Shown one piece after another: positions 48,009 through 56,575 of a DNA stretch of 64,000 nt. The notes below the pieces were generated by a model. The model searched no databases. It saw nothing but the letters and a program-made list of their open reading frames with translations, and was not told the origin of the DNA. The DNA is taken from NCBI GenBank assembly GCA_034620365.1, contig JAQGEQ010000367.1:1-64000 (forward strand), read 5' to 3'. The first letter of the stretch is position 1, and each line of letters opens with the position of its first letter. A program made the translations under genes and the position numbers. Origin of the DNA: Pegea sp. RAD2-039 (Eukaryota > Chordata > Thaliacea > Salpida > Salpidae).

Positions 48009-48165
48009 GCTTCATCAGCATAAAGATTATTTACCATAAAATCACCCGTAACAATTAACGGGTTCCAAAAAAAATAATCTTTCTGACGTTGATGCGCAGA
48101 TCGCATTAAATCTTAACCCTTATGTATGAAGTGCTTTCAATCCTAAGTTTGTGATGCTGAAAAAA
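48009..48165 (+). promoter_or_regulatory. Family 1 promoter-like unit e
   Basis: Upstream element 48,009-48,070 with CACCCGT-AACAATTA-ACGGGTTCCAAA. TATGTATGAAG from 48,121, TTTGTGATGC from 48,148 (27 bp). The TATA is weak here and in its duplicate at 17,552. Confidence 0.5.
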
Positions 48166-48845
48166 ATTAATTTGAAAATTTTATTAACTAAACTTTAATG
48201 GATATCACGTGAAATTTAATAAAATAATTATATTTTCTATTAATCACTCAAAGTATCTTCTAGTTTTCTCACTCAAAAACACCTAAACCCTTATAAAATG
48301 TATTTTGTGTGTAATTATAGTAAGATGCAAATTGTAAAATCTATGTAGAATCTCACATCATTACATTTGATTAATAAGTTTAAAAAAAAAATAATATTTC
48401 AGATCTATGTTTTTTTTGATAAGATATAATTACATTAAAGCTTTAAAAATAATTAAAAAAAAATTTTGCTTATTAGAAATAACTCTTATAAGCAACAGAA
48501 AAAATTACGATGCATGAAAAAATCCTGTCTTTAAGTATGATGTATGTTGAAAAGATAAATGAAAACAACTACCAAATAAAAGACAACTCAAAAAGACAAG
48601 CGCTAGATAACAACAATATTTATGTTTAAAAGTAATTTTATCAAAAATTTTATATAAAATTGCATATTAGTTTAAATGAATTTGAATTTTTAAGAGAATA
48701 AAATACTTGAAAAAAAATGAAATATATTAATAAATACTAACTACAGTCTCTACTTCTTCCCACAAATATTTTACGAAACAAATCATTATCATCTTTATTT
48801 TTATTATTATTAGACTTTGTGTAACTCTATTTTTGTTAAAGACAA

Positions 48846-48980
48846 CTGAATATATCAGTCTCAAAATTATAGACGGAAGATGGGAAACTTCAATGTCCTG
48901 TCAACTAGTAAAACTAACCTTATATATAAGGCTGTTTTAGTCTCAAATTTGTGGGTTGAAACAGAAAAAAGTAAGTCATG
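48846..48980 (+). promoter_or_regulatory. Family 2 promoter-like unit l (best preserved)
   Basis: Upstream box ATATCAGTCTCAAAATT (CAAAA at 48,862-48,866), TATATATAAGGC from 48,921 (55 bp on), TTTGTGGGTTGAAACAG from 48,948 (27 bp). CTGTTT (48,932-48,937) and AAACAG (48,959-48,964) are complementary arms. AAAAAA|GTAAGT at 48,965-48,976 is a strong splice-donor match about 20 nt past the expected transcription start. Confidence 0.6.
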
Positions 48981-49398
48981 AAAACAAACATTTAAAAATA
49001 TTTTTTTTTATTTATATTTATTATTATTTAATATTAATTTAAAGTTTTTGATTTATATTTAAAAAAAACACCATCTTTAGTAAGTTTTGTATGTAAAAAA
49101 ATATTTGTTTGTAAAACTACAGGTAGAAAAGAATGTATTGGTCAAATAGAAGTAAATGTAATGACAAAATCCTTGTCTTATTAGAGTGGAAATTAGATGT
49201 TAAGTAGTAACCTAAATTTTAACGAGTTAATTTATTGGGTTCAGCCCATATAAGATCGCAAGAGATGCAGCTGGTAAAGCACTTCATTATTTAAATAACT
49301 ATATAATGAAATTGCGTAAAAGTTTAAAGATTTTTCTTAAGTAAAATTAATTTGTTAAAATTATGTTCTAATTACTTTTCATAAAAAATCTTATTTTT

Positions 49399-49570
49399 GC
49401 TTCACTAGCATCAGCGATATTTACCATAAAGTCACCCGTAAAAGTTGACAGATTCCAAAATGACATGAATATAAGCAACAAGAACGTACGTTGAAAGCGT
49501 TGATGTTAAAAACTTTTAAGTCATGTAGTCTCAATCTTTGTCTCATGTCTCAATAGTTTGTGGTTCTCAA
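49399..49570 (+). promoter_or_regulatory. Family 1 promoter-like unit f (damaged)
   Basis: Upstream element 49,399-49,460 keeps CACCCGT but has GACAGATTCC in place of ACGGGCTCC. The TATA is not clear, and the CTCAAT motif is duplicated before TTTGTGGTTC (49,557). Confidence 0.35.
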
Positions 49571-50141
49571 GAAAAATAATTTTTTGATTATATAAGTAAT
49601 TTTTCTAAGGACAATATATATAATATAATTTCAAAATTATACTTTCTAAAATTAAATCATGAGATTTTATGAACTTTATCTTTTAAAATACAATACTTGT
49701 ACGATTTTAGTTTGTCTCTAATATAACTAGAAAGCAATTTACAAACTATATGAAGAAACTGACATTTATCGTTTTTTTTTATAAATGAAAAAAATAAGGT
49801 GAATATACTAAAGTTAAATTAACTTTAACAAAAAATAACGACATTAAAAATAACATAAAAAGTTACAACTATCCCAAGTATTAGGAGTGAAAATTAGTTT
49901 TCTTAGTTTGACTATTCTTTAAGTAATGTTATTTGAAAGTATTATTATCTTTAACAAACAATAATATGTAGATGAACGTAACTGAAATTTCTCTGCTACA
50001 ATTTCTTTTAAATGTTTCTTACGAAAATTTTCTAACAAAAGAAAGTAGAATAATATATTCTATATAGCAAATGTATTTAAATTTGTCATAATCATCTAAA
50101 CTGAGATAGAAATTTCATTTCAATAAAATATATTTTCTAAT

Positions 50142-50305
50142 GCTTCACACTAGCATCAACGTTATTTGCCATAAAATCACCCGTAAGAAAAAACGGGCTC
50201 CAAATATCAAAATTGTTTAAATAATTGCATATACGCAAATTGAGTTTAATCTCAAACCTTGTATATAAAGTGCTCTCAATCTTATGTTTGTGGTGCTCAA
50301 AAGAA
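50142..50305 (+). promoter_or_regulatory. Family 1 promoter-like unit g
   Basis: Upstream element 50,142-50,204 with CACCCGT-AAGAAAAA-ACGGGCTCCAAA intact. TGTATATAAAG from 50,260 (56 bp on), TTTGTGGTGCTC from 50,287 (27 bp). Confidence 0.55.
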
Positions 50306-50458
50306 AGCATTTTCAATAATGACACTGATAATAACATTTCTTATATATTTCTATGTATTTGATGTTTATACTGTTAAAATTGTATAATTTGCAAACTTTA
50401 TTTAGTAAATTATTTTTCTAATAAGTTTAAACTTTCAGTAATTTATGTTGAAAATAAT

Positions 50459-50650
50459 TTGCATTTTTCGCAGTTCAGAAAAAATATTCAGAAAAAAAAT
50501 TGTAAGAAAAAAGATTTTAAAAAATTTATTAAAAAGTCAAAATTATTCTCAAATTTTTGTACCTTGAAAACTTTAAAAAATTTGGCCAAGTTTAAAGATG
50601 AATTCACAGCAGAAAGTTGTAGACGAATGAAAATGAGACAGAATCTTTAA
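50459..50650 (+). CDS. Possible small lysine-rich protein downstream of unit g
   Basis: The frame runs from inside a conserved acceptor-like sequence (ATTTTTCGCAG|TTCAG, also at 5,360 and 45,830) to TAA at 50,648-50,650. After the acceptor it encodes about 57 residues, starting FRKNIQKKNCKKKDFKKF, basic throughout, with three cysteines and a C-terminal EFTAESCRRMKMRQN. The duplicate regions at 5,370 and 45,845 do not keep this frame. No ATG lies after the acceptor before the ATGAAAATG near the end. It could be the last exon of a small gene driven by the promoter-like unit g about 0.2 kb upstream, or chance. No family recognised. Confidence 0.3.
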   Translation: MHFSQFRKNIQKKNCKKKDFKKFIKKSKLFSNFCTLKTLKNLAKFKDEFTAESCRRMKMRQNL

Positions 50651-50669
50651 ATAAAATTGCAAAAAGAAA

Positions 50670-50741
50670 GGGCCCGTCCGGGATTTGAACCCGGGACCTC
50701 CCGCACCCTAAGCGGAAATCATACCCCTAGACCAACGGGCC
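50670..50741 (-). tRNA. tRNA-Pro (anticodon AGG)
   Basis: A complete intronless cloverleaf on the minus strand. The acceptor stem is GGCCCGT/ACGGGCC with all seven pairs. The A box is TGGTCTAGGGG. The anticodon loop TTAGGGT carries AGG, with stem TCCGC/GCGGG (one T-G pair at its base). The B box is GGTTCAAATCC, and the T stem CCCGG/CCGGG is perfect. A TTTCTTTTT run just downstream (near 50,660) can stop RNA polymerase III. It sits directly at the right edge of repeat block 2. Confidence 0.97.
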
Positions 50742-51220
50742 GGTGAATGAACCTCAACTTTTAGTTTTATATTTCCACAAAACCATAAGTTAACAGCTTT
50801 AAACTATTGATGATTAACTGCAAACTGTAACTTCAATATATTAGATTAAGAATAAGTTTTTTTAATTGATGTCTTTTGTTTAGAAATAGATGTAATCGTT
50901 TTTCAAATAAATTTAAAGTTTAAATAGATAAAAAAAAATTAAACAGAAGCAAATACATTTAGTGGAATTTTTATCTTTTTTTTTTTAAATTTTAATTTAT
51001 AATTTGATATTTATGTGAAAAAAATTGCAAACTTTAAAATATCATCAAATAATATTTTTCAAGATTGATATTTATAGTAAAAAGCTATTACAAATTATCT
51101 TAATATATGACTTTAATTTATAAGTTGTTTAAATCTAACTTTCACTAACTAAATTTTCCATAAAAATTAATAGCATAAAATTTATGAAGAATTTTTGTTG
51201 AACATTTTAATGAGCTTAAA
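50742..51220. other. AT-rich spacer
   Basis: No feature recognised. Confidence 0.5.
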
Positions 51221-51600
51221 TGATAATTTCTAAACAAGTTATTTATTATTCTGTATGTTCTGATCAACTTTACTTTGGATGTAGTCGTTAATCAAAATGT
51301 AAATCACATTTAAATGCAAAACTAAACCAAATACTTATCAAACTTTTATATAATCTGCATTACTTAAATATATTTAGCATAATTTAAAGCGGAATCTACG
51401 ATCAAATTTTGATAATATTTGTTGATCTTTGACGAAAATTTTCCGTTAAAAATCAGCCTGTTCTAGTCTACTATTTTTGGGTTAAAACAAACGTAAGTAA
51501 AGTTCATACAAACAAAAACCAATTTTTTACGTAATTTAAAATACTGTTTTTTCTGGTTATTTAAATTAGGATTATTTTGATTTATACCTAAGAGCATGCC
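51221..51600 (+). repeat. Outlying repeat copy with family 2 remnant (unit m)
   Basis: 51,180-51,420 matches 9,040-9,230 (TTAATCAAAATGTAAATCA, then TTTAGCATAA). It then joins a family 2 unit whose TATA has become TTAAAAATC (51,447) and whose TTTGTGG is TTTTTGG (51,474), followed by GTTAAAACAAAC and a perfect donor-like GTAAGT (51,493-51,498). Confidence 0.55.
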
Positions 51601-51781
51601 TAAATTACAATCTTTTAGTAGTTCAAGAATCAATTTTAGAAGCCAGTATTTGATTAAGAAGTTTAAGATTAATTTTCTACACAATCTAAGACGAATAAAA
51701 AAATATAGTTTTCAAAGGTTTTCCGTAATTATAAAATTCTGCATTAAGAACACCACTGAAAACCAAAAAACAGAAACTTGA
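51596..51781 (+). CDS. Possible small basic protein downstream of unit m
   Basis: 61 residues from ATG to TGA, very basic (QYLIKKFKINFLHNLRRIKK), Ser/Arg/Lys/Phe-rich, with a polar tail (NTTENQKTET). It lies 120 nt downstream of unit m. A possible gene model has a short leader exon ending at GTAAGT (51,493) and an acceptor just before the ATG (TATACCTAAG) or just inside it (CAATCTTTTAG, 51,619); the second position is conserved in other family 2 copies. If the second acceptor is used the ATG is intronic. Codon use is richer in GC than the flanks (AAG, CAG, ACC). No family recognised. Confidence 0.35.
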   Translation: MPKLQSFSSSRINFRSQYLIKKFKINFLHNLRRIKKYSFQRFSVIIKFCIKNTTENQKTET

Positions 51782-51880
51782 AGCAGAATTATGATTGATG
51801 AATTCTGTTTACATTTTATAAATTATTATTTCTAAGAGATAAATAAACTTGACATATACTGCTTCAGATTTTCCACTAAA

Positions 51881-52094
51881 ATGGCTTTTAAAGCAGATTC
51901 AAAAGGTTTGTGCATTTCTGTATAGATTATAACAATTGTTAGTTAATTTGCTGAGGAGCACTCTTGGAGACTTGACAACAACTGATCACAAAGTGATCTT
52001 TAAGGAATTTATATTATTAATCGAAGAGTCGTTTGTTGTAAAGAAGATTGTAAAAATAAAAAACTATTTCATATTTAAAATCATCTTTGTTTAA
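51881..52094 (+). CDS. Possible two-exon gene start, unidentified
   Basis: ATG at 51,881 opens MAFKADSK and could splice at G|GTTTGT (51,906) to an acceptor ending TTGTTAG (51,942), restoring a frame that reads NLLRSTLGDLTTTDHKVIF, then KEFILLIEESFVV. The second exon is clearly less AT-rich than its surroundings and runs without a stop to 52,094; it may instead end at GTT|GTAAAG (52,037). The intron would be only 37 nt, shorter than the other introns here, and its donor is weak. I recognise no domain and find no convincing next exon. It may be a fragment of a gene. Confidence 0.3.
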
Positions 52095-52806
52095 CTTACC
52101 AACACTGTGTTCATCAGTTTTAAAGTCACTAGCTTAAAAATAACTCACTGGTGTTATAAAAACAACTTAATTTTCATAAACAATTTTTTGAATTTGAAAG
52201 TTAAAATGTTCTTGAAATTTTTCATATGGAATTTATAATGTTTTCTTGTTTATAATGTTAATTAAATTTTTAGAATTTATCTATGAATGATTTTTAAATA
52301 AACTTCAGCTATAATCTCACCTAATATTAAAATCAACTTATAAAATAATTTACAAGAATTGTTTATATAAAATAAATAATATAGATTTGATGTTTACAAT
52401 TATTTTAAAAGTTGTTACTTTTAGCTAACTAAATTAGTTTCAAAATTAAATTGTTATTACTTAAAGTGAACTATTTTGAAACTTTGTAGAAATTCAGCTG
52501 TTTTAATACAATAATAATTGCCGTCGTAAAATTATAAACCTAACTGATTTATAACTATCATGATGATGAAAAAACATAAAATTTAAAGTACATTTAAGCA
52601 GCATATACAATTAATTACAGTGTGTAAAAAATATATCAGTTTTGTATTATTTTCTATATATAAATTCTTTTCTTATTTTATACAAACTAAAGCTTTGTAT
52701 TAAATAATTTCATGAAGTCTTTTTAAGCAGTTTTTTGCTGATTTTCACTAATCTAATAAACATTATTAATATTTTATATTTCTTATTTCACTGTCAGATT
52801 TTATAA
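52095..52806. other. AT-rich single-copy spacer
   Basis: One minus-strand stretch near 52,097-52,130 resembles a tiny exon (DFKTDEHSVG before a perfect GTAAGT), but no partner exon was found. Confidence 0.35.
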
Positions 52807-53004
52807 TCAATTATTTTAAGGCTTTTTTACAAAAACCAGAAGTTCAACAAACGGAGTAAATTCAACTCATCTTCAAACAATTCGAGTTTAAGATGTATAA
52901 ATTTCAGAAATTATTTTCTAATAAGAATTTTGATTAATCTTTGTGGTAACTTATTTCAAGAAAAAATATGCTCGATATTCGACTCCATGATTTTATATAA
53001 TTGA
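52807..53004 (+). CDS. Possible exon, unidentified
   Basis: A 65-codon stop-free frame without a usable ATG near its start, preceded at 52,840 by an acceptor-like TTTTTTACAAAAACCAG. After this it reads KFNKRSKFNSSSNNSSL, then CINFRNYFLIRILINLCGNL. The mixture of basic, serine-rich and hydrophobic parts is protein-like, but no family is recognised. Confidence 0.2.
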   Translation, partial: SIILRLFYKNQKFNKRSKFNSSSNNSSLRCINFRNYFLIRILINLCGNLFQEKICSIFDSMILYN

Positions 53005-53406
53005 AATTGATTAGTAATCGTTTAAGACACATAGTCAGGATAAATCAATATTTAAACTCAGCTGTGACTGCTTATCAACACAAATCTTTCAACTCTTATT
53101 TTCTATGAACTTGAGATAAACGTAATCGTAACCTTCCAAACTTAACAACTTTAAAATAATCTGAAATATTGGTTTAGAACATGCAGTTGCATATACTAAC
53201 TAAGTTTTTAACCAAAACAATTTACTATATCGTTGTTATTCTTATTCTAATTATTAACTTTGTTTTGTATAACTAATGCTTTAAAAACAATTTAATTTGA
53301 AAAATTTAATGTTGAAAGAGTCACAAAATAGTTTTAAACATTATAATGATTTAAAGTTTTAATCTTAATTACAATTATTGAAATTTCTTTCATACATTTG
53401 TACTAA

Positions 53407-53559
53407 GGCAAAGATTACTTGCATTTTGACTTGGATAAAAGGTTCTATACAAAACTTGAGCATTTTGAGCTTATTTTAATAACAATTCTATATCTACTTG
53501 CCTTTCCAGTATCAACATATTTCATTTTTTGCATTAAGATCACCATAAAGATCTTCTAA
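53407..53559 (+). pseudogene. Possible fragment of a seven-helix receptor (helix 1)
   Basis: A 50-codon frame between two stops, with no ATG. It reads DLDKRFYTKLEHFELIL, then ITILYLLAFPVSTYFIF, ending in basic CIKITIKIF. A polar start, one hydrophobic helix and a short basic loop are the layout of the first 60 residues of the intact receptor at 58,561. Nothing in the next 300 bp continues it. It could be a relic of a related receptor, or a single-pass peptide. Low confidence. Confidence 0.2.
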
Positions 53560-53857
53560 CTACTAAATCAATTGGTAACAAAGACCTAATTCATTGTTAA
53601 AATGTACTTTTGTTAACTGATTATTTAGTTTGCAAAAAATTAAATCTAACGTATTAAGCTACTTATGTAATACTAGTTATAAGTTTTTTTATGAGCATTT
53701 TAAAATAATTGTAATTTCAGTTAAAGAAATTAAGTTGAACGTCAAAAGCAATTCAAGATCCTTTGATTGTTAATATTTAAAGACATGCTTATAAAAAAAA
53801 TTATCGAAGTATTAATCAGCATTCTTTGAAAATTTGATTTAATTTTTAAAGGACTAC

Positions 53858-54240
53858 ATACTTGGCTCTCCAATCCATAACCTTGTAGGGATTATCTCGA
53901 CCACCTAAGACTCAGAAGATACCAGGCTTGAACTCGAGTAGATACATATTTGCGACAAGGATAAGTCTATATAAGAACCAGGTCCTTCTTAACTTGTTTT
54001 ATGATAACGCTCCTAAAAATGAGGATTATGAATTTAAGACCGGAGCTAACGCCTCGCAGTTTTTACTGTATTCAGTGTCGCTATCTGAGCGTAAATGCAT
54101 CAGTCCTGTTCTCATGCATAACCTTGTTGGCGTGGAGAGTAGAATCCTACTGCATAGACAGCAACTGAAGCTCCATAATTTCTACCCTGGCTTTCAGCAT
54201 GGCTGTTTTCGGCCGAAACAGACCATACCATATCTAATAA
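53858..54240. other. GC-elevated island 1, origin unknown
   Basis: This stretch is plainly richer in G+C than anything nearby and has sharp edges on both sides. The plus strand is open from 53,889 to 54,266 (about 125 codons, no ATG at its start; reads NSSRYIFATRISLYKNQ, later NLVGVESRILLHRQQ). The minus strand also has protein-like segments (for example AENSHAESQGRNYGASVAVY) but needs frame changes. I recognise no protein, rRNA or known small RNA. It could be a structured non-coding RNA, a decayed foreign insertion, or an exon. Confidence 0.4.
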
Positions 54241-54729
54241 AAACTTTTATACTCTTTATTATTTAAAATTTTATTAAGCATTTTCTAGATAGAAATACAA
54301 ATTGTTTGAAATCCTTTATTAAGTAGAATTTTCTTTTTCACAAGTACTGCAAGTTAGATTATCTTTATACAAATTTAATTTAAATTTACATATATTTGAT
54401 TTATAAATTTAAACACGATTTACTTTTAAAAATAATTTGGAGAGCTTTTAGTAAAAGCATTCACTATTGAACGATTATATTCAAATTGCTTTTAAAAGAC
54501 AACATATTTTTCTAAGTTATTTGTTCTTATGTTTTTGTAAAACGAATAAAAAGAAAGTTGTAAATATGGATTTGATATATATAGATAAACAATGTATATT
54601 TAATGATTGCATGTTTAATAAACAGTTTTTTTAATACTTTAATTTTTATTTTTTGTAGTTGACTTGTATATAACTTAAGATCACAAATTTTTATTTTTAT
54701 AGACTATCGTTTTTTAGCTTAGAATTTAT

Positions 54730-56010
54730 ATGACTCAAATTAACAAAACAGTCATTAGAAACAAACGATTTCAAGAAAAGTACGATCTACAAGATAGAAT
54801 TCAAAGAGAGTCTGAAAGATTATTATTTAGAGGTAAATAATTTGACTGAAAGTTAGACACAAAGTTTGTTTATTAAAAAATAAATATTTTTGTTACAGCA
54901 AAATGCAAACAAACTGGAGAAATAGTTTCATGTAAATTATTTTTTTCATTGATGCCAACTTTGATTGAAACAGATGATGCCAGAATGTTACGTGAAGTTA
55001 AAACTTTAAAGACAGCAAGCAGTTTAACAAACGGTGTTGTAATGTTAAGATAAATATTCAATTTTTATAATAAAATAACTCATAAAGGTGTAATAAGATT
55101 CAAGGAACATTTTCAAGAAGAAATTCGTGTTAGAGTTATGGAAATAGTGATAGTCATGGAGTACAATGAAGACTTTGTCCCATTAAATGACTTTGTACAA
55201 CTTTATCTGGAACCAATGACACCAAATAAAGAGAAAATATTCAAAGCAATTATTTCACAAGTATGTCTTATACCAAAACCAGTTAAGTTTATTTAGTAAC
55301 CTGAGCTTTCAGATAGTCAAAACAATGACTGTTCTTCATGAAAATCATATTCAACATACAGCTCTAGAAAAGTCTAATATTCTCGTTGACCCTTTAACTA
55401 ATGAAACAAAAATAACTAATTTTAGTTTTGGAAGTATGGTTAAAGTAAGTGTACCAAGTGGAGTTTTGAGTTTATTGAGTATAAAGCTTGAACTTTCAAT
55501 TATGCAATTTATTATTTGCTTCTGTATTATGTTACAAATCTAAGCAAATATTTTGAATGCAAAATGTACTACAACTGGTATTTTCTATCAAAATTCTTAA
55601 AAATCATTAAATTGTTAAAATATACTTTACATTTTTTAGAAGTTAAGACTCTGATAAAATTTAAATTAAGTTAAATATCCGTTTGTAAAAGTGTTTCAAA
55701 TTGTTTTTAGGAAATCTTTTGCGAAGTTTCAGATCAAACAGACTTTGCAAAACTTACACGAAGATTCGTTTGCAGATTGCTACCAGAATATTCAGATTTT
55801 ACTAAAAAAAATTTCCTGAAAAATAACTTGTCTAAAAAATGCTTCGATTTTTTAGCTAATGTAGATCATCTTAAATTTAAAATGTTGAATAAACATTCAT
55901 TTTTAGTTTCTTCTGACTTAATTATTCATGTATTGTTTAGTTTTTTCGTATTTCATTATATACACAAATGTCAGCTTTGCCCAAGAACGGCCATATCGAA
56001 TGTCTTTTGA
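54730..56010 (+). CDS. Kinase-fold protein with broken active site (pseudokinase), five exons
   Basis: Exons 54,730-54,832, 54,899-55,033, 55,088-55,260, 55,313-55,444 and 55,711-56,010; introns 66, 54, 52 and 266 nt. Joined, they give about 280 residues without a stop. Fold landmarks in order: FQEKYDLQDR...LLFRG (glycine-loop strand, but IQRESERL has no GxGxxG), QTGEIVSCKLF (VAIK-like, lysine kept), MLREVKTLK (helix C with its Glu), GVIRF...VMEYNEDFVPLNDFV (hinge), VKTMTVLHENHIQ, HTALEKSNILVDPLTNETKI (catalytic loop, HRD to HTA), TNFSFG (DFG to NFS), and a shortened C-lobe ending near LSKKCFDFLANVDHLKF. The overall pattern, especially the hinge and loop, recalls PIM-type or CAMK-like kinases. 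With the HRD Asp and DFG Asp both lost, phosphotransfer should not occur. Intact frames and phases argue for an expressed pseudokinase, but a young pseudogene is possible. Exon 5 past HSFLVSS is doubtful because it runs into GC island 2. The intron 2 donor (G|GTGTTG) is weak. Confidence 0.7.
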
Positions 56011-56575
56011 ACAAAGATTTTAAAAGGAGCAAGACACAGTGAAATGGATTAGAGAAAGCCTTTAGATATTTCTTTCCTTTCTTTAAAGCTGGTTTTTCTT
56101 CACTTCAATCGCTTGCGAAGTAGAGAGCACCATTCGGAGCAATCCACTGCAATACTTTCCCAGTTGCTAGTGTTGATGTTAAGCGAGGTGGGTAGCTAAT
56201 CTTCAGCAATCTTTAAAACAGAGCCTCCCTACTAACGAGGTCGAGAACCTTAGGGGTCGATGAACGTGATATAGAAAGACCTGTTTCGTTCTTTACATTT
56301 TTTATGTAATTGATGTACATAACAGGCTGTTCTTGCAAGAAAAAGGTGAAGTCTTTTTCGTTTACAGAGTACAGTGACAAACAGCCTACTAGTTTCCAAC
56401 TCCGACTTTAAATTCAGGGTCTCGCCTCTCTTATAAGTGTTGTCTTAGTATACAACATCCAACATTTGTTGTCTTGAAGACCAAACTTCAAAACCAGCAA
56501 CTACCGTATGGCGTGTCAAATACTTCAACTTGATATTAAGGTCCTACGTGATCTCTTTCTTCAAATTTTCATCAT
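55965..56575. other. GC-elevated island 2, origin unknown
   Basis: It begins within the last codons of the pseudokinase model and ends abruptly near 56,575. On the plus strand one frame reads MSALPKNGHIECLLNKDFK from 55,968 and stays protein-like, with a few stops, to about 56,300 (RAPFGAIHCNTFPVASVDV). On the minus strand other frames are equally protein-like (TSTLATGKVLQWIAPNGALY; FLQEQPVMYINYIKNV). Because both strands look coding, strand and nature are undecided. Candidates are a decayed insertion of foreign or viral-like DNA, part of a larger gene, or a non-coding RNA. No similarity to island 1 was found by eye. Confidence 0.4.

Larger units (their letters stand above)
44816..50640. repeat. 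Second repeat block
   Basis: Made of the same families as 1-37,734: 45,000-47,620 (partner 4,540-7,150), 47,490-48,450 (partner 16,860-17,900), 48,410-48,800 (partner 18,540-19,330), 48,840-49,390 (partner 16,170-16,680) and 49,720-50,470 (third copy of 4,540-5,380). The left edge at 44,816 starts inside a family 1 unit (GTATGTGGCTCTCAAC), so a unit was cut there. The GC-rich core was not found in this block. Confidence 0.75.

Noticed and set aside
53889..54266. Firm protein-coding gene call on GC island 1
   Set aside because: Open on the plus strand, but without a start codon or recognisable domain, and the other strand is about as protein-like.
55965..56575. 5S or other ribosomal RNA in GC island 2
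   Set aside because: I looked for conserved rRNA stretches and found none.
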